Origin: an uncultured Desulfovibrionaceae bacterium
GTDB taxonomy: Bacteria > Desulfobacterota > Desulfovibrionia > Desulfovibrionales > Desulfovibrionaceae
Assembly (NCBI GenBank): GCA_944325195.1
Contig: CALUZB010000017.1
Coordinates: 1 to 64,000, forward strand
DNA length: 64,000 nt
Direction of reading: 5' to 3'
Both the position numbers and the translations under genes were made by a program. This document shows positions 26,010 to 33,966 of the stretch, piece by piece. Every line of letters begins with the position of its first letter. Position 1 is the first letter of the stretch. The notes under the pieces are model-generated. The model had not been told where the DNA came from. It did not search any database and saw only the letters and a list, made by a program, of their open reading frames with translations.

Positions 26010-26771
26010 ATGGCAGAGAAGAAAATGAGAGTGGAACTGCTGGCCTGCACGCCCAACCCGGAGGCCCTGATTTACGCGGCCTTCCGCCAATGCTACCATA
26101 AAGGATTTGTGGGCGAAATGTGGCCCCGCCTGCTTGACGGCGAAATTTCAGCCGAACAGCAGCGTCGGTTCATTGCCGAGGTGGTCAACTCCGGCCATAC
26201 CAGTCCGCTGGAGCATGTGCAGCTTACCTTTGGGGTGGAGGGGGTGTCGCGGGCGCTTTCCCACCAACTGGTGCGCCACCGCATTGCGTCTTACTCGCAG
26301 CAAAGCCAGCGCTATGTGGACGGCTCGAATTTCGACTTCATTCTGCCCCCGGCGATTGCAACCAACCCCCAGGCCCGGCAGCGCTTTCTGACCTGCATGG
26401 ATGAGCTGGGCGCCGCTTACCGGGAAATCCGCGAGTTGTTGCTGGCGGTTGGACGCACCCCCGCCCAGGCCGCGGAAGACGCCCGGTTCGTGTTGCCCCA
26501 GGCCGCGGAAACCCGGATTGTGCTCAGCATGAACTGCCGCGCCCTGCTGCACTTTTTCGAGGAGCGCTGCTGCACCCGGGCCCAGTGGGAAATCCGGGCT
26601 CTGGCGCACGAGATGTTGCGTCTGGCCCGGGACGCAGTTCCGGTGGTGTTCGCCCGGGCCGGGGCCAAGTGCGAGCGTTTGGGCTATTGCCCGGAGGGCG
26701 AAAAGTTCACTTGCGGGCGCTACCCGCTGGCGGGAAGCCGGGCGGACGGCGAATCGGGCGGTGGGCGATGA
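26010..26771 (+). CDS. thyX: Flavin-dependent thymidylate synthase ThyX
   Basis: Makes dTMP from dUMP using methylenetetrahydrofolate, FAD and NADPH. The defining motif RHRIASYSQQSQRY matches RHRxxSxxxxSxRY. Supporting segments are NSGHTSPLEHVQLTF before it and the C-terminal LPQAAETRIVLSMNCRALLHF block. Length 253 residues is typical. GAAGGTGG precedes the ATG. It works upstream of thymidylate kinase, also in this window. Confidence 0.97.
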   Translation: MAEKKMRVELLACTPNPEALIYAAFRQCYHKGFVGEMWPRLLDGEISAEQQRRFIAEVVNSGHTSPLEHVQLTFGVEGVSRALSHQLVRHRIASYSQQSQRYVDGSNFDFILPPAIATNPQARQRFLTCMDELGAAYREIRELLLAVGRTPAQAAEDARFVLPQAAETRIVLSMNCRALLHFFEERCCTRAQWEIRALAHEMLRLARDAVPVVFARAGAKCERLGYCPEGEKFTCGRYPLAGSRADGESGGGR

Positions 26772-27179
26772 GCGGCGCGCGGGCGGACAGCGCTTACAGG
26801 CGGGCGGCAAAACCGCCTTTCCTGTCCGGTTGCGGCGCAGCCCTCTCTGTCACGGCCGCCGGAGCGGCCGGAGTTTGAAAAGCAATCCGTTCCCGGAGTA
26901 AAAGGATTGAGCCCGGCGGGCTGTGGCGGCCGCGGCTTTGCAGATGTTTCAATCCCCAGTCGCCCCAGCCGTCGCCCGCCTCTTTCCGCCGCCGGACAGG
27001 GGGCGTGCGGGTTGCCTCTTGCCTTTCGGGAGAGGTTACGGAAATGGATATATCGGCTCAACGTTCTGCCAAATCCGCTTTTCCCCCTGAAGGGGGCGGG
27101 TTCAAACCACAAAGGAATTTCTGATGAGCAACTTCTTTCCCCCGTCAAGGGGCAGTTCAGCATATAAAGGATGTTTCCA
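26772..27179. other. Spacer before fabD
   Basis: No conventional gene. It contains type-2 repeat copy B (26944-27126) and a possible 19-codon leader ORF (27124-27183) that overlaps the fabD start. Confidence 0.5.
26944..27126 (+). repeat. Type-2 dispersed repeat, copy B
   Basis: Similar along its whole length to 13108-13293. The right terminus GGTTCAAACCACAAAGGAAT resembles the outer end of the type-1 family. Its AAAGGA could serve as ribosome binding site for the short ORF at 27124. Confidence 0.7.
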
Positions 27180-27183
27180 ATGA
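27124..27183 (+). CDS. Possible leader peptide overlapping fabD
   Basis: ATG at 27124, eight bases after the AAAGGA supplied by the type-2 repeat, opens a 19-codon frame (MSNFFPPSRGSSAYKGCFQ). Its TGA overlaps the fabD ATG as ATGA (27180-27183). The arrangement would allow translational coupling. There is no evidence of conservation, so chance is possible. Confidence 0.3.
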   Translation: MSNFFPPSRGSSAYKGCFQ

Positions 27184-28181
27184 GTCTGGCGCTTCTTTTT
27201 CCTGGTCAGGGTTCACAAATTCCGGGCATGGGCCGCGCACTGGCCGATTCCGACCCGGAAATCATGGAGATCTGGAAGCAGAGCGAGCGGATTTCCGGTC
27301 TGCCGCTACGCGAAATCTGCTGGGAGGGCGACGAGGCCGCCCTTGCCGATACCCGCAATCTGCAACCGGCCCTGACCACCCTGAATATCTGCCTGTGGAG
27401 CCGGGCGGCCGGGCGGGTCAGGCCCGCTTGCGCGGCCGGGCACAGTCTGGGTGAGTTCAGCGCGCTGGCCGCGTCCGGGGCGCTTTCCCTTAAGGACGCA
27501 ATCAGTATTGTCACCTTGCGCGGGCAGTTGATGGCTGACGCCGATCCCGCCGGGCAGGGGGCAATGGCCGCGGTGCTCAAACTGCCGTTTGCACAGGTGG
27601 AAAGTCTGGCCGCTCAGGCGGCCGCAAGCAGCGGCGAGCTGCTTATCGTGGCCAACCGCAATACCCCGGCCCAGTTTGTGGTCAGTGGAACCAGAACCGC
27701 GGTTGCGGCCATGGCCGAATTGGTGAAAGCGGCAAAAGGGCGGGCCGTGCCTCTGGCGGTGAGCGGGGCCTTTCACAGCCCGCTGATGCAGGCGGCGGCC
27801 GCGGAACTGGCCCGGGCCCTGGCCGGGCTGCACTGGAACCGGCCTCGTTTCCCGATTTACGCCAATCTTACCGGAACCGCGGTCAGCGACGGCCTTTCTC
27901 TGGCCGAAATCATGCCCCAACAGATGACTTCCCCGGTACTGTGGATTGACAGTGTGCGCAATATGTACGCGGCCGGGGTGCGCGACTGGCTGGAGCTGGG
28001 GCCCAAGGCGGTGGTCTCGAAAATGGTTACGGCCTGTCTGGACGGGATCAGTCCGCTTGCGGGCAAGGGCGGCCCGGCCGGGGACGCCGAGACGGACAGG
28101 AGCGCGGCGGCGGAAATCAGGCTGTTTTACGCCGGAACCGGCGAGCAGATCGCGGCCCTGCCGGACAGGCTGGGCGAGTGA
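27180..28181 (+). CDS. fabD: Malonyl-CoA:ACP transacylase
   Basis: Loads malonyl groups onto acyl carrier protein for fatty acid synthesis. The 333-residue protein opens LALLFPGQGSQIPGMG and carries the nucleophile motif GHSLGEFSAL with Ser89, and the histidine in AVSGAFHSPLM. Residues after about 285 form a short Ala/Gly-rich insertion and a tail (IRLFYAGTGEQIAAL). I start at 27180, nine bases after AAAGG; the in-frame ATG at 27171 would touch that site. Confidence 0.93.
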   Translation: MSLALLFPGQGSQIPGMGRALADSDPEIMEIWKQSERISGLPLREICWEGDEAALADTRNLQPALTTLNICLWSRAAGRVRPACAAGHSLGEFSALAASGALSLKDAISIVTLRGQLMADADPAGQGAMAAVLKLPFAQVESLAAQAAASSGELLIVANRNTPAQFVVSGTRTAVAAMAELVKAAKGRAVPLAVSGAFHSPLMQAAAAELARALAGLHWNRPRFPIYANLTGTAVSDGLSLAEIMPQQMTSPVLWIDSVRNMYAAGVRDWLELGPKAVVSKMVTACLDGISPLAGKGGPAGDAETDRSAAAEIRLFYAGTGEQIAALPDRLGE

Positions 28182-28272
28182 AGGCGCTCAGTTCGACGGC
28201 CTTTCCGTCTGAGCCGGGCGGGGAGGGGGCATTTGCAGGATTTGTGAATTGATAACAACAGGAAAAGGAACA

Positions 28273-30012
28273 ATGCGCGCAGCCGAATATTTGAATGATT
28301 GTTTGAAGCAGGGGGCGGCCCGGCTGGGCCTGGACTGGCCCGCCAAGGTGGTGACCCAGCCGCCCAAGGAGCGTAAATTCGGAGACCTGGCCTGCAACGC
28401 GGCCCTGCTGCTGGCAAAATCGGCCGGGCGGCCGCCCCGGGAGCTGGCCGGGGAACTGGCCGCTTTTCTGGCCAACGACCCGCTGATTGCCGCTGTTGAT
28501 GTTGCCGGAGCCGGGTTCATCAACGTGCGTTTTGCCCCGGCCTTCTGGCATGGGGTGGTGCGGGAAGTGCTGGAGCGCCGCGACCGCTTCGGGGCAGTGG
28601 CGGCCGGGCCCAATCCCAAACGGGTGCAGGTGGAGTTTGTGTCCGCCAACCCTACCGGGCCGCTGCACATCGGGCACGGGCGCGGGGCCGCGGTGGGCGA
28701 TTCGCTGGCCCGCCTGCTCGAGTTCACCGGGCACGCGGTGGAGCGGGAATATTACATCAACGACGCCGGGCGCCAGATGAAAACCCTGGGCAATTCGGTG
28801 TGGGTGCGCGTGCTGGAACTGGCCGGTCAACACCCTGAAATTCCTGAAGAATTCTACAAAGGCGACTATATTAAGGATATTGCCCGCAAGCTGCTGGCGG
28901 AGAACCCGAACCTGCCCGCGCTGGCTCCGGAAGCGGGGCGGGAAGTCTGTTTCGAGTTTGCGCACCGCCTGATTCTGGACGGGATCAAACAGGATCTGGC
29001 CGCCTTCCGGGTAGAGATCCAGTCGTGGGCCTCAGAGCGGGCCATTCTGGAGAGCGGCGCGGTGGACGACGTGCTTTCCCGCTTTGCCGCGGCCGACCTG
29101 CTGTTTGAGGCGGACGACGCCCTCTGGTTCAGAAGCAGTCGGTTCGGGGACGATAAAGACCGGGTGTTGCGCAAAAGCGGCGGGGATCTCACCTATGTGA
29201 CCACCGACATCGCCTATCATGAGCAGAAATATCAGCGCGGCTTTGATTTGCTGGTGGACGTGTGGGGGGCCGATCACCACGGCTACATTCCCCGGATGCG
29301 CGCGGCCCTGCAGGCTCTGGGGCATGACCCGGCGGCCTTTCAGGTAATCATCATTCAACTGGTCAACTGGCTGAAGGGCGGCGAGCAGATCGCCATGTCC
29401 ACCCGGGCCGGGCAGTTTGAAACGCTGGCCGACGTGCTGGCCGAGGTGGGCGCGGACGCGGCCCGGTTCATGTTCCTGTCGCGCAAAAGCGACAGTCCCC
29501 TGGACTTTGACCTGGATTTGGTGAAAAGCCAAAGCATGGACAACCCGGTGTATTATGTGCAGTATGCCCACGCCCGTATCTGCAATGTGTTCGCAAAAGC
29601 CCTGGAGCGCGGCCTGGTTGCCGGGCCGTATGACTCTTTGAGCGCGGCGGATTTTACGGACAGTGGGGCGGAGGCGGACAGCGCGTCCGGGGATGCAACC
29701 GGCAGGGCCGCCGCCGCCTTCCCCGACTTGCTGGCGCCGTTGGCGGCAGAGGACGATCTGGAGCTGATCCGGCGGCTGGAGCAATATCCGGGGCTGCTTC
29801 TGGAAAGCGCCGGGCAACTGGCGCCGCATCACATCAGTTTCTATTTAATGGAGCTGGCCGCCGCGCTGCACCGCTATTATGCGGCCGTACCCGTTTTAAA
29901 TGCCCCGGAGCCGGGCCTGGTCAGGGCCCGTCTGGCCCTGCTGGCCGCAGTGGGGCATGTGCTCAAGGGCGGTCTGGCCCTGCTTGGGGTAAGCGCCCCG
30001 GAAAAGATGTGA
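28273..30012 (+). CDS. argS: Arginyl-tRNA synthetase
   Basis: Class I synthetase charging tRNA-Arg; a tRNA-Arg gene lies at 36.0 kb. The 579-residue enzyme has the N-terminal Add1 domain, PTGPLHIGHGRGA with HIGH at residues 132-135, YYINDAGRQM, a DVWGADHHGYIPRM segment and AMSTRAGQF in the KMSKS position, as is usual for ArgRS. Between residues about 456 and 486 there is an Asp/Ala/Gly/Ser-rich insertion (starting SAADFTDSGAEADSASG) in the anticodon-binding region. AAAAGGA precedes the ATG at 28273. A SPOR-domain gene follows. Confidence 0.96.
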   Translation: MRAAEYLNDCLKQGAARLGLDWPAKVVTQPPKERKFGDLACNAALLLAKSAGRPPRELAGELAAFLANDPLIAAVDVAGAGFINVRFAPAFWHGVVREVLERRDRFGAVAAGPNPKRVQVEFVSANPTGPLHIGHGRGAAVGDSLARLLEFTGHAVEREYYINDAGRQMKTLGNSVWVRVLELAGQHPEIPEEFYKGDYIKDIARKLLAENPNLPALAPEAGREVCFEFAHRLILDGIKQDLAAFRVEIQSWASERAILESGAVDDVLSRFAAADLLFEADDALWFRSSRFGDDKDRVLRKSGGDLTYVTTDIAYHEQKYQRGFDLLVDVWGADHHGYIPRMRAALQALGHDPAAFQVIIIQLVNWLKGGEQIAMSTRAGQFETLADVLAEVGADAARFMFLSRKSDSPLDFDLDLVKSQSMDNPVYYVQYAHARICNVFAKALERGLVAGPYDSLSAADFTDSGAEADSASGDATGRAAAAFPDLLAPLAAEDDLELIRRLEQYPGLLLESAGQLAPHHISFYLMELAAALHRYYAAVPVLNAPEPGLVRARLALLAAVGHVLKGGLALLGVSAPEKM

Positions 30013-30150
30013 GCGACAGCGGCCACGGGCCGCGAAAGCCGGAAGTTTTCGCGCGGTCGGGTGATGTCGGCTTCAGAGCTCAGGGTTGTGCCCTTTTCCG
30101 CAATTTCCCGCCCATCTTAACGATGGCTGAATCATTGAGGATTTGCAACC

Positions 30151-30954
30151 ATGAACAAGTTTAGCGTCGGCAACCGCAAACCGGGTTTGAAAGCCAGATT
30201 GGAAGCGGTGGAGTTTAAATTCAACCTGTCCAGACTGCTGATGTGCTGTCTGACCGGGATATTTCTGCTGTTCTGGGCGTTTTTCATCGGGGTGCTGGTG
30301 GGGCGGGGCGAGCGCCCGGAAGCAGTGGTGCCGCGAATTGCCGATCTGATGCCGTGCCGGAACAGCTCTCTGGATCAGTCCGGAGCACAGACCAGCCCTG
30401 AGCCGCAGAAGCAGGAGGAACAGGTCATGTCTCCTGAAGAACTGGGGTTCATGGGGCATCTGAAAAGCCGTCCCAGCAAGGCTGATCTGACCAAGGCCCC
30501 GCTGGCCACCAACATACCGGCCAAGCCGGAAAGAAGGCAGGCCGAGCTTCCTCAGGTGGAAAGGCACGCCCCGTCCAGACAGGCAAGCGCGTCCGGCGCG
30601 AAACCGGCGGCCGGGCCCGGCGGCAAACCGGGCGCTGCAGCGGCGGACAGGGCGGCAAGCGGGGCGGGCGGAGTGGACGCGGACGGCAGCGAGGCCGTGT
30701 TCGACTATATTTATCAAGTGGCGGCCAGCGGTGATAAGACCGGGGCCGACAGCCTGAAAAACAAGCTGGTTGCCAACGGCCTGGACGCCTTTGTGCTGGA
30801 GGCCGACAAAGAGGGTAAGCCGATTTACCGGATTAACGTGCGTTATCGGGGCACGCCGGACTCCACTAAACAGTTGAGCCAGAAACTGGCGAGCGTGGGG
30901 TTGAACCGGAAAATTCTGATCACCAAACAACCGGTTCGGGCAAGTGCAGATTGA
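30151..30954 (+). CDS. SPOR-domain membrane protein
   Basis: A 267-residue bitopic inner-membrane protein: short cytoplasmic N terminus, one transmembrane helix near residues 28-52 (LLMCCLTGIFLLFWAFFIGV), a Pro/Ala/Lys-rich periplasmic linker, and a C-terminal SPOR domain (VFDYIYQVAASGDKTGADS onward). SPOR domains bind denuded glycan strands at the division septum, so an FtsN-like or other cell-wall role is likely. It follows argS by 138 bases. Confidence 0.85.
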   Translation: MNKFSVGNRKPGLKARLEAVEFKFNLSRLLMCCLTGIFLLFWAFFIGVLVGRGERPEAVVPRIADLMPCRNSSLDQSGAQTSPEPQKQEEQVMSPEELGFMGHLKSRPSKADLTKAPLATNIPAKPERRQAELPQVERHAPSRQASASGAKPAAGPGGKPGAAAADRAASGAGGVDADGSEAVFDYIYQVAASGDKTGADSLKNKLVANGLDAFVLEADKEGKPIYRINVRYRGTPDSTKQLSQKLASVGLNRKILITKQPVRASAD

Positions 30955-30990
30955 CCGCGCCCACCGGACGGTTGGGGGAGCGGGCAGCCC

Positions 30991-31076
30991 GGGTGAGTTG
31001 GGGCTCTGCCCCAAACCCCGCAAGGGGGAAGCTCCCCCTTGACCCGGCAGCGGCGGGGCGGGTTGAGTTGTAAGCT
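30991..31076 (+). repeat. 86-bp intergenic repeat, unit 1
   Basis: Contains two hairpins: GGGGCTCTGCCCC and CAAGGGGG-AAGCT-CCCCCTTG, followed by ACCCGGCAGCGGCGGGGCGG. Nearly identical to the unit at 31190-31275 in the same orientation. Confidence 0.75.
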
Positions 31077-31189
31077 TCATTCCCCAAATGAAACGAAAGG
31101 GATTGGGATTGAGGTGATAAAGTCCGCCACTCATTCCCCGGCCGGGGAAAGGGGTAGCGCATCCAGCAACCCTGTCCTTGCCGAAAGCC

Positions 31190-31275
31190 GGGTGAGTTGG
31201 GGCTTTGTCCCGAACCCCGCAAGGGGGAAGCTCTCCCTTGACCCGGCAGCGGCGGGGCGGGTTGAGTTGTAAGCT
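31190..31275 (+). repeat. 86-bp intergenic repeat, unit 2
   Basis: Second copy, differing from unit 1 at a few positions (GGGGCTTTGTCCC and CAAGGGGG-AAGCT-CTCCCTTG). The hairpins could act as bidirectional terminators between the SPOR gene and the converging glycosyltransferase. Confidence 0.75.
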
Positions 31276-31359
31276 CCCGGGGGTAGGGGGGCAATTGCCC
31301 GGCGTCCGCTCCAGGCCCACTGTCCGCCTCGTGCCCGATCGCTCACCTCGGGGCAGCGC

Positions 31360-32439
31360 TCAGGCTTTCTCCTTACCCAGCAAGCGGGCGTACAAATCCA
31401 CATAGGCCAGGGCCATTTTCTCCGCCGTGTAATCCTGCACCGCGCTGTATCCGGCCGCGACCAACTGCCTGCACAAATCCGGGTTCAGGGCCAGACGGCG
31501 CATGGCCCGGGCCAGGTCTTCCGCCTGTCCGCAGGCAAAGGTCAGGGCGTTGCGCCCGTTTTCCACCAGTTCCAGATTGGCGGCCAGATCCGAGCAGATC
31601 AGGGGCAGGCCCACGGCCCAGGCTTCTTTGATTACCCCGCTGCTGCCTTCCCCGTCCACCGACGGCGCCAGCAGGGCGTCGCAGCCCGGCAGAATTTCGG
31701 CGGCGTCCTGACGGCCCAGCATGGCCAGACGCCCGGCCACGCCCAAGGTTTGCGCTTCCGCCAACACCGTGTTGAACAGGGGGCCGTCGCCTACCAGGCG
31801 CACTTCCCAGGGGGGCAGACCGTCCCGCAGGCAGGCCTGTTCCGTCAGTCGGGCCAGGGCCTGCAACAGCACGCTGTGTCCTTTTTGCGGGGTGAATGCG
31901 CCTACCATGCCGAAAATGAAGCGGCCGTCGTCGCGCGGGCGACGGCGGGTGTAGCGGGAAAGTTCAATACCGGAGTGGATTGCGCTCAGTTTTTCCGCGG
32001 GCAGACCACCGCGGATCAGACTCAGCACCGTGTCGCGGCTGACCCCCACCACAGCGTCGGCCAGACGGTATTTGCCCAGCGAGCGCTTTTTCACCGGGTA
32101 AGACACCCGTCGGGTGTGTACCAGTTTAACCCGCCTACCCCAGAGTTTGCGCAACAGCGCGCCCAGCCGGGCCCCGCGCGCGTCGTGGGTGTGGATCAGG
32201 GCGAATTTGCGCTTGCGCCCGGCGTAAAGCAGGCGGGCCAGGCTCAAGGGGTTGCAGCCGCCGGACAGTCCGATGACCGTTATGCCCGCGGCGCGCAGGC
32301 GGGCGGCCAAGGGCGAGTGGTTGGGGCAGGCCACCACCGGGGTATATGCGCTTTGGGCGGCCAGAAAGCGGGTCAGATAAAACACCTGCCATTGCCCGCC
32401 CCGCATTTCGTGGCCTAAATCAAGGTGCAGTATGTTCAT
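31360..32439 (-). CDS. GT4-family glycosyltransferase
   Basis: A 359-residue GT-B glycosyltransferase, probably acting on cell-envelope glycans. It opens MNILHLDLGHEMRGGQWQVF, has FIFGMVGAFTPQKGHSVLLQ at the start of the C-terminal domain, and the donor-binding SSGVIKEAWAVGLPLICSDL segment with the glutamate typical of family 4. I start at 32439: AAAGGA seven bases upstream belongs to a solo end of the type-1 repeat, so the repeat seems to supply the ribosome binding site. An in-frame ATG at 32478 is upstream of the repeat end and unlikely. Confidence 0.88.
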   Translation of the reverse strand: MNILHLDLGHEMRGGQWQVFYLTRFLAAQSAYTPVVACPNHSPLAARLRAAGITVIGLSGGCNPLSLARLLYAGRKRKFALIHTHDARGARLGALLRKLWGRRVKLVHTRRVSYPVKKRSLGKYRLADAVVGVSRDTVLSLIRGGLPAEKLSAIHSGIELSRYTRRRPRDDGRFIFGMVGAFTPQKGHSVLLQALARLTEQACLRDGLPPWEVRLVGDGPLFNTVLAEAQTLGVAGRLAMLGRQDAAEILPGCDALLAPSVDGEGSSGVIKEAWAVGLPLICSDLAANLELVENGRNALTFACGQAEDLARAMRRLALNPDLCRQLVAAGYSAVQDYTAEKMALAYVDLYARLLGKEKA

Positions 32440-32440
32440 C

Positions 32441-32465
32441 AAAATTCCTTTATGGTTTGAGAGCG
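32441..32465 (-). repeat. Solo outer end of the type-1 repeat
   Basis: AAAATTCCTTTATGGTTTGA plus GAG, matching the outer end of copies 2 and 3, without the rest of the repeat. On the minus strand it places AAAGGA just before the GT4 start codon. Confidence 0.65.
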
Positions 32466-32559
32466 TCCCCTTCCTCATACGCTTGGGGCATGCGTCCGCC
32501 GCCTTGGGCCGGACCGCCGCCGAACGTCTTTTCCCGCTCCTTCCGTAGGGGACGGGGCG

Positions 32560-33696
32560 TCAGAATTTGCGGCCGTTTCTGTCCAGATCTTGGGCCAGCA
32601 TCTGCCGGATGCGCGTCGCCCAGGGGCCGGGCCGTCCCGTGCCCACCGGGCGGCCCTCATAGCTGGTAATGGCCGCGCAATCCACGGTGGTGCCGGTTTG
32701 CAGCATTTCCAGGGCCGTGAAGATTTCCGCTTCCCGCACTTTGCGCACTTCTACCGGCATGAGCGGTTTCAGCAGTTCAATGATCCGGAGAATGGTAGTG
32801 CCGGGCAGGGCATGGCTGAATTCAGGAACGACCAGTCTGACCCCGGAGTTGTCGGGATGTCGGACGCCGTCAGCAGGTGCGCCGCCGTCTCTGTCCAGGC
32901 AGTCGGGGGGTGTGCGCTCAGCCCGACAGATCAGGCAGACATTGGAAATGGCCGCTTCCGCCAGAAAACCGGCGGCGTCAAAGCTCAGGGCCAGATCCAG
33001 GCCGCGTTCCCGCTCTTCCCGGATCATGGCCACACTGCTTTGGTAGTTGGTATTCTTGATGTTGGCGATACCGGCGGCCCGGGCCGGATAACGGCTGCGA
33101 AAGGCGGAGAGGCCGCGGGCGTAAAAAGCGTCGTCTTTGGGCCGGAAGCGGTAGGCCACGATATACAGGCCGGCCGCGGGCGATTCCGCCGGGTCGATGC
33201 CGAAGCCGCCGGGCCCGCGCCCCAGCAGCACCCGGATCATGCAATCGGGTTGCCCGCCGGCCCGGGCCACCGCCGGAATCAACTGCTCAATCCGGGCATA
33301 GGAGCAGGGCGGAACCAGCCCCATGCTGTTGGCGGAGTTTTCCAGGCGGGCCAGATGTTCCTTCAGCAGATATACCCGGCCGCGCTCGGCCTTGAGCGAC
33401 TCGAACACGCCGTCGCCCCGGTGAACCATGTGGTCGTCCAGAGGCAGCAGCAGCAGGCGGGGATTGGTGCAGATCAGCCCCAGACGGTGCTCGTAAAAGG
33501 CCAGAATTTTGTCCTCACCCGGACGGGGCCGGGCAAGCAGTTCCGCCACATATGTCTGGGTATCGGCGATTGCAGGCGCGGCCGTCTCCGGCGCGGCAGT
33601 TTGCGCGTCGGCACTTTCCGGGGCGCCGGTTTCAGGCGCGGCAGCAGGAGAGTCGGCAAATTCAGGGTTACTGATTTCAGTGAAGGTTTCAGGCAT
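32560..33696 (-). CDS. Class IV (fold-type IV) PLP aminotransferase
   Basis: A 378-residue PLP enzyme related to branched-chain aminotransferase, D-amino acid aminotransferase and aminodeoxychorismate lyase. Segments include MVHRGDGVFESLKAERG, the likely PLP lysine in ANIKNTNYQSSV, FLAEAAISNVCLI and ALEMLQTGTTVDC. An Ala/Pro/Thr-rich N-terminal stretch of about 48 residues and a Asp/Gly/Pro-rich insertion near residue 265 are unusual. No clear ribosome binding site precedes the ATG. The substrate cannot be assigned. Confidence 0.85.
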   Translation of the reverse strand: MPETFTEISNPEFADSPAAAPETGAPESADAQTAAPETAAPAIADTQTYVAELLARPRPGEDKILAFYEHRLGLICTNPRLLLLPLDDHMVHRGDGVFESLKAERGRVYLLKEHLARLENSANSMGLVPPCSYARIEQLIPAVARAGGQPDCMIRVLLGRGPGGFGIDPAESPAAGLYIVAYRFRPKDDAFYARGLSAFRSRYPARAAGIANIKNTNYQSSVAMIREERERGLDLALSFDAAGFLAEAAISNVCLICRAERTPPDCLDRDGGAPADGVRHPDNSGVRLVVPEFSHALPGTTILRIIELLKPLMPVEVRKVREAEIFTALEMLQTGTTVDCAAITSYEGRPVGTGRPGPWATRIRQMLAQDLDRNGRKF

Positions 33697-33871
33697 GGGA
33701 TCAGAGTGGGCATGAGCCCGGCTTTAAATTACAGCGGCAACAAACAACGATATTGCGGAAAAGACCGGACAGATTTGCGCACAATCTGACCGGCCCTTTC
33801 CGCCGTCTCACTCAAGGCAAAGCGTTTCAGCCTGAAGTGTTGCGCTTTCAGGCCCGCGCGCCGGTTGTTTC

Positions 33872-33893
33872 ACGGAAAACCGCGGTTTTCCGT
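33872..33893. promoter_or_regulatory. 22-bp perfect palindrome between asd and the aminotransferase
   Basis: Centre GGAAAACCGCGGTTTTCC, extended by AC and GT to a perfect 22-bp palindrome. It lies 75-95 bases beyond the asd stop, and the minus strand has no T-run after it. It could be an operator for the downstream minus-strand aminotransferase or a transcription-ending hairpin. Confidence 0.35.
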
Positions 33894-33966
33894 CCACTTA
33901 CGGCGCGGCTATCCGCCTTGCGGGGGGAAGCGGGAGCAAATCAACCTGCAATCCGCTCCAAGCGCT

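Larger units (their letters stand above)
30955..31359. other. Convergent spacer with tandem palindromic repeats
   Basis: No gene. It is mostly two copies of an 86-bp repeat listed separately, between convergent genes. Confidence 0.6.

Noticed and set aside
26944..26960. GTTTCAATCC-like word resembling the end of a CRISPR repeat
   Set aside because: It occurs once per type-2 copy with no regularly spaced repeats or spacers and no cas genes.
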